DNA of 64,000 bases. Source: Porphyrobacter sp. Lineage in GTDB: Bacteria > Pseudomonadota > Alphaproteobacteria > Sphingomonadales > Sphingomonadaceae. How positions within the stretch are numbered: position 1 is the first letter of the stretch; each line of letters opens with the position of its first letter. The position numbers were made by a program, and so were the translations under genes. Shown in pieces: positions 17,828 to 26,238 of this stretch. Where the stretch lies: the NCBI GenBank assembly GCA_027531395.1, contig JAPZRO010000007.1, positions 124,001 to 188,000 of the forward strand. The letters run 5' to 3'. Below the pieces are notes generated by a model. The model saw only the letters and a program-made list of their open reading frames with translations, was not told the DNA's origin and did no database searches.

Positions 17828-18978
17828 TGCGGCGCTGGCTGTTTCGCTGGCGCTGGCCGCTGCTGCTGGCAGCGCTGGTTGTCGCCGGGCTGGTGTTCGC
17901 GTTCTGGCCGCGCGCCGCCGCTGTCGATGCCGGCGCGGTATCGCGCGGAGCCATGGTGGTGAGCGTCACCGATACCGCCGTCACCCGCGCTCAGGAGCAT
18001 TACGTCGTCTCCGCCCCCGTCACGGGATACCTGTCGCGCATCGAGTTCGACGCGGGCGATGCTGTCGGGGCCGGGCAGGAGCTTGCGCGCCTCAGCGGCG
18101 GCCCTTCGGCCCCGCTCGATCCGCGCAGTCTCGCAGAGGGCCGCGCGGCATTGGCCTCGGCACAGGCGACGGTGGGCCAGGCGCGCGCCGGGCTCGATCT
18201 GGCGCGCAGCGATCTTGCCCGCGCCGAAGCGCTCGCTCCGCGCCAGTTCGTCTCGCGCGCACAGGTCGAGGCCTTGCGCGCGCGCGTGCTTAGCGGCGAG
18301 GCCGCGCTGGCGCAGGCGCGGGCCGAGGCCGTGCGGCTCGGTGCGATCCTGCGGCAGCCCGACGGATCGACCGGCGCATCGGTGACCCTGCGGGCACCGG
18401 CGGCGGGCCGGGTGTTGAGCGTGCTCAACGAAAGCGCCGGCATGGTGGCGGAGGGCACGCCGATCATCACCATCGGCGATCCGGCGGAACTGGAAGTGGT
18501 GGTCGATCTGCTCTCGCGCGAGGCGGTGCAGGTGCACCCCGGTGACCGCGCGCTGATCACCCGCTGGGGCGGGCCGGACCCGCTGGAGGGCCGGGTGTGG
18601 CGGGTCGAGCCCTTTGGCCAGCGCGAGATTTCCGCGCTCGGCGTGGAGGAGCAGCGCGTCAATGTCATCATCCGCTTCGCCGATCCGGCAAGGCTTGCCG
18701 CAGCAGGCCTCGGCCACGGGTTTCAGGTCGATGCGATGATCGAGCGCTGGCGCGATGACAAGGCGCTGCGCGTGCCGGTCGGCGCGCTGTTCCGTGGGCC
18801 GGAAGGAAAGTGGCAGGTATTCGTGATCGAGCAAGGCCGTGCACGCCTGCAGACGGTCAGCATAGGCCAGATCAACGAGGACTGGGGCGAAGTGCGCGGC
18901 GGTCTCGGCGAAGGCCAGCGCGTAGTGCTGAACCCCGCAAACACCTTGCGCGACGGCCAAAGGGTGAGCCCGCGCTGA
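17824..18978 (+). CDS. HlyD-family periplasmic adaptor (membrane fusion protein)
   Basis: This 384-residue protein has one N-terminal membrane helix (about 8-28), a lipoyl/barrel-sandwich half (VVSAPVTGYLSRIEFDAGDAV), an Ala/Arg-rich coiled-coil hairpin (about 95-180), the returning lipoyl half (TLRAPAAGRVLSVLNESAGMV) and a beta-barrel/membrane-proximal end. It connects the ABC permease to an outer-membrane channel; no TolC homologue lies in the window. It is the last gene of the six-gene unit. The gap after it carries repeats and leads to tRNA-Ser. Confidence 0.9.
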   Translation: MMRRWLFRWRWPLLLAALVVAGLVFAFWPRAAAVDAGAVSRGAMVVSVTDTAVTRAQEHYVVSAPVTGYLSRIEFDAGDAVGAGQELARLSGGPSAPLDPRSLAEGRAALASAQATVGQARAGLDLARSDLARAEALAPRQFVSRAQVEALRARVLSGEAALAQARAEAVRLGAILRQPDGSTGASVTLRAPAAGRVLSVLNESAGMVAEGTPIITIGDPAELEVVVDLLSREAVQVHPGDRALITRWGGPDPLEGRVWRVEPFGQREISALGVEEQRVNVIIRFADPARLAAAGLGHGFQVDAMIERWRDDKALRVPVGALFRGPEGKWQVFVIEQGRARLQTVSIGQINEDWGEVRGGLGEGQRVVLNPANTLRDGQRVSPR

Positions 18979-19516
18979 GATACGCCACGCGTGCGTGACA
19001 ACTGCAGTGCAAAGCCGGTGCCGGAAAAGGCCGCAATTGGCACAAGACCTGCCGATTTTCGCATCACATGGGAACGGCAGGTATGTCTCAAATTCAGCAA
19101 TTTATGCCGATTGGAAAATCAGTCCGTTTTCAGGCGATCGGCAGGCGAGCTGAAATGACCGATATTAGGGTCGCATTACTGACCTCGCCGAAAGCATTTC
19201 AAAAGTTCCAGTATAGGGCGTTAGGAACCTCCTGACGGAGGATGGTCTCAGCTGCCGCTTCGATCGCGCCGACAAAATCTAACTCGCAAGGACTGCTCTT
19301 GGAGATAAACAGGGAACCGAACTTACGAGCCGCATCTTAATTCAATCCGCTTTTGTGGGCATCGTATGCAAGATGGCTCTCGATGCCCACAAATGTGCCC
19401 ACAATTCGCTGAGACCGTATGTCGGTATCAGACACAGAATGAGACAGGCGAAAGGGGACTCTCACGGAGAATACCTGTCGGTATGGGACAGGTTGGGCCG
19501 CTATGTGATTGAGCGG
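18979..19516. other. Gene-free stretch holding the repeat array next to tRNA-Ser
   Basis: No gene is supported here. The stretch contains an 8-bp inverted repeat (acctgccg...cggcaggt) near 19048-19083, the 26-bp segment at 19122-19147 shared with 9817-9842, repeat copy B (19173-19377), a pair of tgcccaca motifs (about 19384-19402), and cctgtcggtatgggacag (19474-19491) shared with 10001-10018. Ordered this way it looks like the recombination region beside an integration site, now without its integrase. Confidence 0.6.
19173..19377. repeat. Long intergenic direct repeat, copy B
   Basis: This is the partner of 8584-8787, same orientation, 205 bp, roughly 27 differences by eye including one single-base gap. 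The conserved hairpin cctcc-tgac-ggagg and flanking bases are unchanged. Divergence is spread evenly, with no codon periodicity, so it behaves like non-coding DNA. It ends about 140 bp before the 3' end of tRNA-Ser. Confidence 0.75.
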
Positions 19517-19607
19517 TGGCGGAGACGGAGGGATTCGAACCCTCGGTACCCTGATAGAGTACGGTTCCTTAGCAGGGAACTGGTTTCAGCCACTCACCCA
19601 CGTCTCC
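19517..19607 (-). tRNA. tRNA-Ser (anticodon GCU)
   Basis: Read on the minus strand, the 91-nt sequence has a 7-bp acceptor stem (GGAGACG / CGTCTCC), discriminator G and encoded CCA, the anticodon stem-loop GTTCC-CTGCTAA-GGAAC with anticodon GCT (complement of 19571-19573), a long class-II variable arm, and the T-arm GAGGG-TTCGAAT-CCCTC. A long variable arm with GCU decodes AGC/AGU serine codons. Its 3' 14-15 bp are repeated at 10043-10057. Confidence 0.95.
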
Positions 19608-19878
19608 GGGCAACAGCGAGGCTGCGAGGGGCGGCCTATAATCGGCAAGAACGCCAGCGGCAAGGTGGCTTGGCGAAAAAGCGGAAATTGCCTGTCTGCT
19701 CCCTGTCGCCTGCACGAACAGCCGGTTCGGCAAGGGTTCAGGCAGGGATGACCAAGCTGACACGGCTCGTCGCAATTCCGATTCGCTCCGGCGATGCGGG
19801 ATTGCAGCGGACGAGGAATGGGATTCTGCTCGATTGCGCCACAATGCAGGCGCGCGTGCTCACGGGAGAGGCTGCACC

Positions 19879-20688
19879 ATGATCAGGCTGTTCGGACGGA
19901 CCATCAATCATCCTCGCCGGATCGGCGGCTTCGCGGCCGGGCTGTTCGCCGCCCTGGCACTGGCCGCTCCGGCCGGTGCACAGGAAGTGGAGCGCTTCGA
20001 TCCGGATGCAGCCTATGGCACGCAGGACAGCGCGCAGCAGGGTAGCATCGACGGCGATCTGATCGCGCCCGAGGGCCAGCAGGCCCCGGCCCCCGCGCCC
20101 ACGCTCGATGAGCAGTTCGGCGACTATTCCGCCGCCCCCGCGGCCCCGGCCACGCAAGACCCTGCGGCTGCGCCTCAGGTTGCCACCACCACCGAGAACG
20201 CCGCCGGCACCTATGGCGAGGACGATCTGATCGGCGCGGCCGAGGGCGTATTCGGCAAGGGCGCGGAAGGCCTCGCCAGGATGATCGAGGACCTGCTGGA
20301 AAAGCAGGGCAAGCCCAATGCCTATATCGTCGGGCGCGAGGCGGGCGGCGCCTTCATCGTCGGCGCGCGCTATGGCTCGGGCACGCTGCACCACAAGGTC
20401 GAGGGCACCCAGCCGGTGTACTGGACCGGCCCTTCGATCGGCTTCGATGCCGGGGCCAATGCCGCCAACACCTTCGTGCTGGTCTACAACCTCCACGACA
20501 GCGAGGACCTGTTCAAGCGCTTCCCCGCAGGCGAGGGCCAGGCCTATTTCGTCGGTGGTCTCCACGCCAGCTACCTGCGCTGGGGCGATGTCGTGCTGAT
20601 CCCGATCCGCATGGGCGCAGGCCTGCGGCTCGGCGTCAACGCGGGCTACATGAAGTTTTCGAAGAAGCAGCGCTGGCTGCCGTTCTAG
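19879..20688 (+). CDS. EipA-family envelope protein (DUF1134)
   Basis: This 269-residue secreted protein has a signal peptide ending AAPAGAQ, a low-complexity Ala/Pro/Gln region to about residue 110, then the DUF1134 domain (from DLIGAAEGVFG...: GKPNAYIVGREAGGAFIVGARYGSGTL...TGPSIGFDAGANAANTFVLVYNL). EipA proteins of Brucella and Caulobacter are periplasmic beta-barrels needed for envelope integrity. The ATG at 19879 has a ribosome site (gggagagg) and gives the signal peptide. It is monocistronic, with tRNA-Ser divergent upstream. Confidence 0.88.
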   Translation: MIRLFGRTINHPRRIGGFAAGLFAALALAAPAGAQEVERFDPDAAYGTQDSAQQGSIDGDLIAPEGQQAPAPAPTLDEQFGDYSAAPAAPATQDPAAAPQVATTTENAAGTYGEDDLIGAAEGVFGKGAEGLARMIEDLLEKQGKPNAYIVGREAGGAFIVGARYGSGTLHHKVEGTQPVYWTGPSIGFDAGANAANTFVLVYNLHDSEDLFKRFPAGEGQAYFVGGLHASYLRWGDVVLIPIRMGAGLRLGVNAGYMKFSKKQRWLPF

Positions 20689-20744
20689 AAAATTGCGCGA
20701 AAAGCCGGTTGCGGAGCGCTGACTGAAGGGCCATTGCCCGCGCC

Positions 20745-21926
20745 ATGATGCTTGACCGACTCAGCCCCCAGGCGCCTGACGCGCTGCTCGCCCTGATCCG
20801 CCTCTACGCCGCCGATCCGCGGAGCGACAAGATCGACCTTGGCGTCGGTGTCTATCGCACCGAGGAGGGCGACACGCCCGTCTTTGCCGCGATCAAGGCG
20901 GCCGAGCAGGTGCTGGTCGATACGCAGGACTCCAAGTCCTACCTCGGCCCGGAAGGCGACATGGGCTTCGTCCACGCGCTGATGCCCTACGTCTTCGGCA
21001 GCGCCGACCCGACCATGGGCGGGCGCATTTCGGGGATGCAGACCCCGGGCGGCACCGGCGCGGTGCGGCTTGCGCTGGCGCTGGCGCAGAGGGCGGGCGT
21101 GAAGCGCGTCTACATGGGCGTACCGAGCTGGCCCAACCATGCGCAGATCCTCGCCGATCTCGGGCTCGAGCTGGTGACCTTCCAGCACGCCCGCCACGAC
21201 GGCACCGCCGATCTCGATGCGGTGCTCGACATCATCGACAATGCCGGCCCGGACGAAGCAGTGCTGCTGCACGGCTGCTGCCACAACCCGACCGGGATCG
21301 ACTACACCGCCTTCGACTGGGACTCGATCGCCGACGCCTTTGCCGGCAGCGGCGCCTTCCCGATCATCGACGCGGCCTATCAGGGCCTCGGCCAGGGGCT
21401 GGAGGAAGACGCGGCCGGGCTGCGCACGGTTCTGGCCAAGGTGCCGGAAGCCTTCATCGCCTATTCCTGCGACAAGAACTTCGGCCAGTATCGCGACCGC
21501 GTCGGCGCGTTCTACATTCTCGGCCAGGACCAGACCGCGCTCGACACCGCCTTCAGCAACGCCAATGCGCTGGCCCGCGCGTGCTGGTCGATGCCGCCCG
21601 ATCACGGCGGTGCGGCGGTTCGGATCATCCTGCGCGATCCCGATCTCACCGCACAGTGGCTGGCCGAGCTCGACACCATGCGCACGCGGATGCGGCAGGT
21701 GCGCGATGCGCTCGCCGCCGCCGGCACGGCAGGACGGATCGATCTTACCCCGCTTGGGCTTCAGAACGGCCTGTTCGCGATGCTCCCCGTCACCAAGGAG
21801 GAGGTCGCCACCCTGCGCGAGGAGCACGGCATCTACATGGCCGCCTCGGGCCGCATCAACATCGCCGGGCTGACCAGCGCCAACCTGCCCAAGTTCATCG
21901 CTGCCCTCGCGGCGGTGGCGCAGTAA
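20745..21926 (+). CDS. Aromatic/aspartate aminotransferase (class I, PLP)
   Basis: This 393-residue protein belongs to the AspC/TyrB subgroup: KIDLGVGVYRTEEGDTPVF near the N-terminus, PGGTGAVRLAL, LLHGCCHNPTGID, PIIDAAYQGLGQG, the PLP lysine in SCDKNFGQYRDRVGAFY, and a C-terminal GRINIAG. It transfers amino groups between aromatic or acidic amino acids and 2-oxoacids. Two adjacent ATGs (20745, 20748) could start it. A GNAT gene follows 11 nt downstream. Substrate preference between aspartate and tyrosine cannot be read off. Confidence 0.92.
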   Translation: MMLDRLSPQAPDALLALIRLYAADPRSDKIDLGVGVYRTEEGDTPVFAAIKAAEQVLVDTQDSKSYLGPEGDMGFVHALMPYVFGSADPTMGGRISGMQTPGGTGAVRLALALAQRAGVKRVYMGVPSWPNHAQILADLGLELVTFQHARHDGTADLDAVLDIIDNAGPDEAVLLHGCCHNPTGIDYTAFDWDSIADAFAGSGAFPIIDAAYQGLGQGLEEDAAGLRTVLAKVPEAFIAYSCDKNFGQYRDRVGAFYILGQDQTALDTAFSNANALARACWSMPPDHGGAAVRIILRDPDLTAQWLAELDTMRTRMRQVRDALAAAGTAGRIDLTPLGLQNGLFAMLPVTKEEVATLREEHGIYMAASGRINIAGLTSANLPKFIAALAAVAQ

Positions 21927-21937
21927 GGCCCGCGCCC

Positions 21938-22486
21938 GTGCTCGACCGCCAGCCGGTGCTGGAGGACGAGCGCCTGCTGCTGCGGCCGCTGCACCCCGAC
22001 GACTGGGACGCGCTGTTCGCGGTCGCCAGCGATCCGCTGGTGTGGGAACAGCACCCCGCGCATGACCGCTGGCGCGAGCCGGTGTTCCGCGCCTTCTTCG
22101 ATGATGCGCTGGCCAACGAGGGCGCGCTGGTGGCGATCGACAAGAGCACCGGAGTGGTGATCGGCTCCTCGCGCTTTCAGGGGCTGGAGGAAGCAGACGG
22201 TGGCTCAGTCGAGATCGGCTGGACCTTCCTTGGGCGCAGCCATTGGGGCGGCACTTTCAACCACGCGATGAAGCGGCTGATGCTGGCCCATGCGCTGGCA
22301 AGCGTGGCCGAATGCCGCTTTCTGGTGGGCGAGACCAACATCCGCTCGCGCACCGCGCTCGAACGGATTGGTGCGAAGCTCACCGACCGCCGCGAGGAGC
22401 GCATCATGGCGGGCGGCGCGGTGATCCCGCACCTTACCTACGCGATCACCGGCGAGAGCTTTGCGAGCGGGCCGCTGGCCGCCTGA
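21938..22486 (+). CDS. GNAT-family N-acetyltransferase
   Basis: This 182-residue protein matches the RimJ/RimL-like GNAT fold: LLLRPLHPDDWDALFAVASDPLVWEQHP at the N-terminus, VVIGSSRFQGL, VEIGWTFLGRSHWGG, and NIRSRTALERIGAKL at the C-terminus. The start is a GTG at 21938, the only sensible start after the aminotransferase stop at 21926. It probably acetylates an amino group of a small molecule or protein N-terminus; the substrate is unknown. It lies in the same transcription unit as the aminotransferase. Confidence 0.82.
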   Translation: MLDRQPVLEDERLLLRPLHPDDWDALFAVASDPLVWEQHPAHDRWREPVFRAFFDDALANEGALVAIDKSTGVVIGSSRFQGLEEADGGSVEIGWTFLGRSHWGGTFNHAMKRLMLAHALASVAECRFLVGETNIRSRTALERIGAKLTDRREERIMAGGAVIPHLTYAITGESFASGPLAA

Positions 22487-22487
22487 C

Positions 22488-23309
22488 CTAAGCCGACAGC
22501 ACCGCGCGTGCGACGCTGTGCCACCATGGCGTGTCCCACAGCACCAGCATCGTGATCTGGGTTGGCAGGATGATCGCGAGCCACACCCAGTAGGCGCGGT
22601 GGACATAGCCGTTGCGCAGCAGATCGCGCGCGAACATCGGCACGGCGAGGAGCAGGATGTAAAGCTCGGTGCTGATCGGTGAATGCGGCGCGCTGGTCGG
22701 CAGACCCGGCACGCGCGCAATCGCTGCGCCCATGACGCTGGCGGTGCCGAGGATCATCATGCGCTTGTGAAAGCCCGGGTCGGAGTGCCGCGCCAGCAAG
22801 GCCAGGGCGATGAACAGCGGGAACAGCAGGCCCGCGCGCAACTGGCTGAGAAGGATGTTCTCCTTGCGCGTTACTGTTGCCTCGGCGGCAGCTCGCAGAT
22901 CGGGCGCGGCGCTGGCGGCAACCTCGGCGACCTGCTGATAGCTTTCGGCGGCCAGCATGGTGCCCACGATCACCAGCGCAGGCACCAGCACCAGCGCCGT
23001 CAGCCCCAATTGCATATGCCCCTTGATCCGCCCCGTCGCGGCGAGCCATGTCTGCGCAAAAAGGAGCAGCAGAAAACTGCCCATCAGCACGGCGTGAAGG
23101 TGCAGAACCGTGGTCATCGGCGGGTGAGTGCCGTCCTTGACGGCAGCGACCATCTCGATGGAATCCGGGACGAAACCGGCAAGGGTTATCGCCAGAAGCC
23201 CGCCCGCCATTGCTACATAGATCCAGCGATCGATCGCATCGGCGCGCGGTGTGCCGCTGAAATAATCGATGCGCCCGTCCGCTTGCGCGAACCCCGCTGC
23301 ATTCCCCAT
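22488..23309 (-). CDS. Polytopic membrane protein of unknown function
   Basis: This 273-residue protein has about seven hydrophobic segments. Histidines sit at the start of one (PPMTTVLHLHAVLMGSFLLLL) in the style of DUF2306-like membrane proteins, and the end is Trp-rich (LVLWDTPWWHSVARAVLSA). The ATG at 23309 (MGNAAGF...) is preferred over 23348. It converges with the GNAT gene, leaving one base between the coding ends. I do not recognise a specific function. Confidence 0.7.
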   Translation of the reverse strand: MGNAAGFAQADGRIDYFSGTPRADAIDRWIYVAMAGGLLAITLAGFVPDSIEMVAAVKDGTHPPMTTVLHLHAVLMGSFLLLLFAQTWLAATGRIKGHMQLGLTALVLVPALVIVGTMLAAESYQQVAEVAASAAPDLRAAAEATVTRKENILLSQLRAGLLFPLFIALALLARHSDPGFHKRMMILGTASVMGAAIARVPGLPTSAPHSPISTELYILLLAVPMFARDLLRNGYVHRAYWVWLAIILPTQITMLVLWDTPWWHSVARAVLSA

Positions 23310-23388
23310 CCTGCATCCCCCCGTTTGGTGCGAGGCAGAGGATATCACCTATCGGCGGCCAGACAAAACTGCTGACCTGACCGCGCCC

Positions 23389-24012
23389 TCAGCGCGCCGC
23401 AGCGAGGCTCTGCATCCGCTTGAGGTAGCGCGCCAGCACGTCGATCTCGAGGTTGACCATGTCGCCCTCCTTGAGGCTGCCCAAGGTAGTCACCTCGGCA
23501 GTGTGGGGGATGATGTTGAGCAGGAAGTCGCAGGTGCCCTCGGGCCGGTCGCGCACGTCGTTGACGGTCAGCGAGACGCCATTGACGGTGATCGAGCCCT
23601 TTTCGGCGATAAACGGCGACATTTCCGCGCGCGCCCGGATCGCGACGTGCCAGCTGCCGCCCTCCTGCCGCACCAGCACCACCTCGCCGACCGAATCGAC
23701 ATGGCCGGTGACGATATGCCCGCCGAGCTCGTCGCCAAGCCGCAGCGAGGGTTCGAGATTGAGCTGCTGGCCGCGCTCCCACATCCCCGGCACGGTGCGG
23801 CTGACGGTCTCACCCGAGACGTCGACCTCGAACCACGCATCGCCCGCCGTGCCGCCCCGCTCGACCACGGTGAGGCACACGCCCGAGCATGCGATCGAGG
23901 CTCCGATATCGATCCGTGCCGGATCGAGCGGAGCGGTGATCCGCAGGCGCAGGTCGCCGCGCTGGTGCGTGCTGTCGATCATGCCGATGGCGGTGACGAT
24001 ACCGGTGAACAT
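23389..24012 (-). CDS. ribE: Riboflavin synthase alpha subunit
   Basis: This 207-residue protein begins with the invariant MFTGIV and contains two tandem lumazine-binding barrels: ASIACSGVCLTVV in the first, and GSITVNGVSLTVN with FLLNIIPHTAEVTTLG in the second. It dismutates two 6,7-dimethyl-8-ribityllumazine molecules to riboflavin. The ATG at 24012 is fixed by the family N-terminus. It lies 19 nt downstream of ribD and is read with it. No FMN riboswitch is visible upstream of the pair. Confidence 0.95.
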   Translation of the reverse strand: MFTGIVTAIGMIDSTHQRGDLRLRITAPLDPARIDIGASIACSGVCLTVVERGGTAGDAWFEVDVSGETVSRTVPGMWERGQQLNLEPSLRLGDELGGHIVTGHVDSVGEVVLVRQEGGSWHVAIRARAEMSPFIAEKGSITVNGVSLTVNDVRDRPEGTCDFLLNIIPHTAEVTTLGSLKEGDMVNLEIDVLARYLKRMQSLAAAR

Positions 24013-24031
24013 GGGCCTGCTCGTTCCTCTC

Positions 24032-24982
24032 TCAGGTTCGGCTGCGCAGATAGGCCGTGAATGCATCGCTGCCAAGCTGCCGGGTTTCGCGCAGTTTCCA
24101 GCGATCATGGGCCGCGGCAAGATCGGTGAGGCCGAGCGCGCCGAGGCTGCGGCGGCCATCGCCGATCAGGATCGGCGCGCGGTAGAGGTGCAGCTCGTCG
24201 ACCAGATCGGCGGCGAGGAAAGCGGCCGCCGTCTCCGCCCCGCCCTCGACATAGAGATGGAGCACCCCGCCCAGTCCGGCGATGTCCTGCGGCGCGGCAA
24301 TCGCGGTGACGCCTTCCGGCGCAGGCCCGCTGGTCAGCACCACGCGCTGCGGCGAGCGGGCCTCCAGCCCGGGCAGGCGCACATCGAGCAGCGGCGCGTC
24401 CGCCCGCCACGTCCCCCCGCCCACAAGGATCGCGTCATGCTGCGCGCGCTGGGCATGGACATGGGCGCGCGCGGGCTCGCCGGTGATCCAGCGGCTGGTG
24501 CCATCGGCGAGCGCGATGCAGCCGTCGAGCGACATCGCCAGCTTCAGTGTCACCCACGGGCGGCCGAGCCGCTGGCGGGTCAGGAAGCCTGCAAGGCTGG
24601 CGGCCGACGCAGAATCATCCAGCAGGCGGGTGGCGATGCCCGCCGCCTCCAGTCGTGCCAGCCCTGCACCGCTGGTGCGCGGATCGGGATCGTGCTGGCC
24701 GACCACCACCCGCTGCGGGCGCGCGGCGACGATCAGATCGGCGCAGGCCGGTCCGCGCGCCGAGGCATGGGCGCAGGGTTCGAGCGTGACGTAGAGCGTC
24801 GCTTCGGCCAGCACCTCCGGCGCAAGGCCCGCCAGCGCCCCGGCCTCGGCATGGGGGCGGCCCCCGGCCTGTGTCCAGCCGCGCGCGATCACCCGGCCGG
24901 AATGCACCACCAGCGCGGCGACACCGGGGTTGGGTCGCGAGCACGGACGCGCCCGCAGCGCCAGCCGGGCAGCGGCAGCCAT
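24032..24982 (-). CDS. ribD: Bifunctional riboflavin deaminase/reductase
   Basis: This 316-residue protein has an N-terminal deaminase domain with the zinc motif RPHAEAGAL and EPCAHASARGPACAD, then a reductase domain (VTLKLAMSLDGCIALADGTSRWITG, HDAILVGGGTWRADAPLLDVR, EGGAETAAAFLAADLVDELHLYRAP). It catalyses two consecutive steps of riboflavin synthesis. It is somewhat shorter than the typical 360 residues. The ATG at 24982 follows the upstream gene by 29 nt, and the long frame running further upstream is only a shadow. Confidence 0.93.
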   Translation of the reverse strand: MAAAARLALRARPCSRPNPGVAALVVHSGRVIARGWTQAGGRPHAEAGALAGLAPEVLAEATLYVTLEPCAHASARGPACADLIVAARPQRVVVGQHDPDPRTSGAGLARLEAAGIATRLLDDSASAASLAGFLTRQRLGRPWVTLKLAMSLDGCIALADGTSRWITGEPARAHVHAQRAQHDAILVGGGTWRADAPLLDVRLPGLEARSPQRVVLTSGPAPEGVTAIAAPQDIAGLGGVLHLYVEGGAETAAAFLAADLVDELHLYRAPILIGDGRRSLGALGLTDLAAAHDRWKLRETRQLGSDAFTAYLRSRT

Positions 24983-25011
24983 CCAGTCGTGATCGGTGGG
25001 CGCTAGCGAAG

Positions 25012-25473
25012 CTATGGCTGCGAGCCCTTCTCGGGAGCTATCGCTGTGTCCGCCAGCAGCGCGGCACGGCGCTTTTCCTCGGCGGCTTTCTCGGCCGCAC
25101 GGCTCGCCTCGGCTTTGCGCTCGATTTCCTCGACATCCATCCCCGCCGCCGCGCCGAGCGCCTTGTACATCTCGCGCTTGCGCCCGGCGATGCGGTCTTC
25201 CTCGGCCTGGCGCAGCGCCTTCACCTCCTGATTGGCGCGGTTGGAGGCCATGATCTCCTCGTCGGTCCGCGCGGGATCGAAGGTGGTGATGTAATCGATG
25301 GTGGGCCGCTCGGGCGCCTTGTATTCGACCTGGCTGACCGCCCAGTAGAGGATCAGCACCACCGGCAGCACGGACAGGCCGAGGATCGGCCAGCGATAGG
25401 GCGTGGGCCGGCGGAGCTCGTTCCAAAGGTCGGCAAAGCCGGGGACGGGATTGAAGCGCGACTTGGACAGCAT
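25012..25473 (-). CDS. Small membrane-anchored coiled-coil protein
   Basis: This 153-residue protein has a short cytoplasmic N-terminus (MLSKSRFNPVPGFADLWNELRRP), one membrane helix (WPILGLSVLPVVLILYWAV) and a charged helical tail rich in Glu/Lys/Ala (from about residue 70), likely a coiled coil outside the membrane. The start at 25473 is chosen over 25509 because it leaves a normal positive-inside segment. It sits between the YgjP-like gene and ribD in one minus-strand run. I do not recognise a function. Confidence 0.68.
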   Translation of the reverse strand: MLSKSRFNPVPGFADLWNELRRPTPYRWPILGLSVLPVVLILYWAVSQVEYKAPERPTIDYITTFDPARTDEEIMASNRANQEVKALRQAEEDRIAGRKREMYKALGAAAGMDVEEIERKAEASRAAEKAAEEKRRAALLADTAIAPEKGSQP

Positions 25474-25515
25474 GGGCAACGTTATAGGGCGCGCGGCGGG
25501 AGAATCCAAACCGCT

Positions 25516-26238
25516 CTAGCCGAAACTGGCATAGAGCCCGCGCCCGTGTTCGCGCAGCCACTGGTCGGCGATGCGGATATCGGCTTCGTAGATCCGCCCG
25601 AGCAGCGCGTGGAAGGCGGGGCTGTGATCGAAATGGACGAGGTGCGCGACCTCGTGCGCGACCACCGAGCGGCGCACGAAATCGGGCGCCTGCACCAGCC
25701 GCCAGTTGATGCGGATGCGGCTCTTGTCCGAGCACGAACCCCAGCGGCGTTGCGCGCGGGTCAGGCCCATCGGCACCGGATCGAGCCCGGCGGCGGCGCA
25801 ATAGTCGTGCATGTCGGCCTCGGCGAGACGCAGCGCCTCGGCTTCGAGCCAGCGGCGCAGGCGCGCTTCGAGGCCGGTTTCGAGGCCGCCGATCCGCAGG
25901 GTCTCGCCCTCCACCACCGGACGGCGCGGCGCGCGCGGTTCCCATGCGAGGCGCAAAGCCGTGCCGCGATAGCGCACCTCGCCCCCCGGCACCGGTGCGG
26001 CGCGGGGCGGAAGGCGCACGAGCTGTTCTTCAAGCCATGCCTTGCGGGCATGGGCAAAGGCGATCGCCTCGCGGCTTTCGGCCCATTCGGGCAAGGTGAT
26101 GCGCACCTCGCCGCCATCGGGCGCGAGCCGCAGGGTCAACCGCCGTGCATGGCGCATCCGCCGCAGCACGATCGGCAGGGTGCGCCCTGCCACTTCGACC
26201 TCGGGCTCCAGCGGCGGGCGGCGCAGCCAGTCGATCAC
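25516..26238 (-). CDS. YgjP/SprT-like metallopeptidase (DUF45)
   Basis: This 240-residue protein has RHARRLTLRLAPDGGEVRITLP near the start, RAQRRWGSCSDKSRIRINWRLVQAP, and the zinc motif VVAHEVAHLVHFDHSPAFHALL (HExxH plus a distal His). This is the signature of the M48-related YgjP family, thought to be zinc peptidases. The start is a GTG at 26238 that overlaps the YcgN-like stop (GTGA). It is cytoplasmic, with unknown substrate. Confidence 0.88.
   Translation of the reverse strand: MIDWLRRPPLEPEVEVAGRTLPIVLRRMRHARRLTLRLAPDGGEVRITLPEWAESREAIAFAHARKAWLEEQLVRLPPRAAPVPGGEVRYRGTALRLAWEPRAPRRPVVEGETLRIGGLETGLEARLRRWLEAEALRLAEADMHDYCAAAGLDPVPMGLTRAQRRWGSCSDKSRIRINWRLVQAPDFVRRSVVAHEVAHLVHFDHSPAFHALLGRIYEADIRIADQWLREHGRGLYASFG

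Noticed and set aside
23389-24982. FMN riboswitch expected near riboflavin genes
   Set aside because: ribD and ribE lie inside a continuous operon with gaps of only 19-42 nt; no room or pattern for an RFN element was seen.
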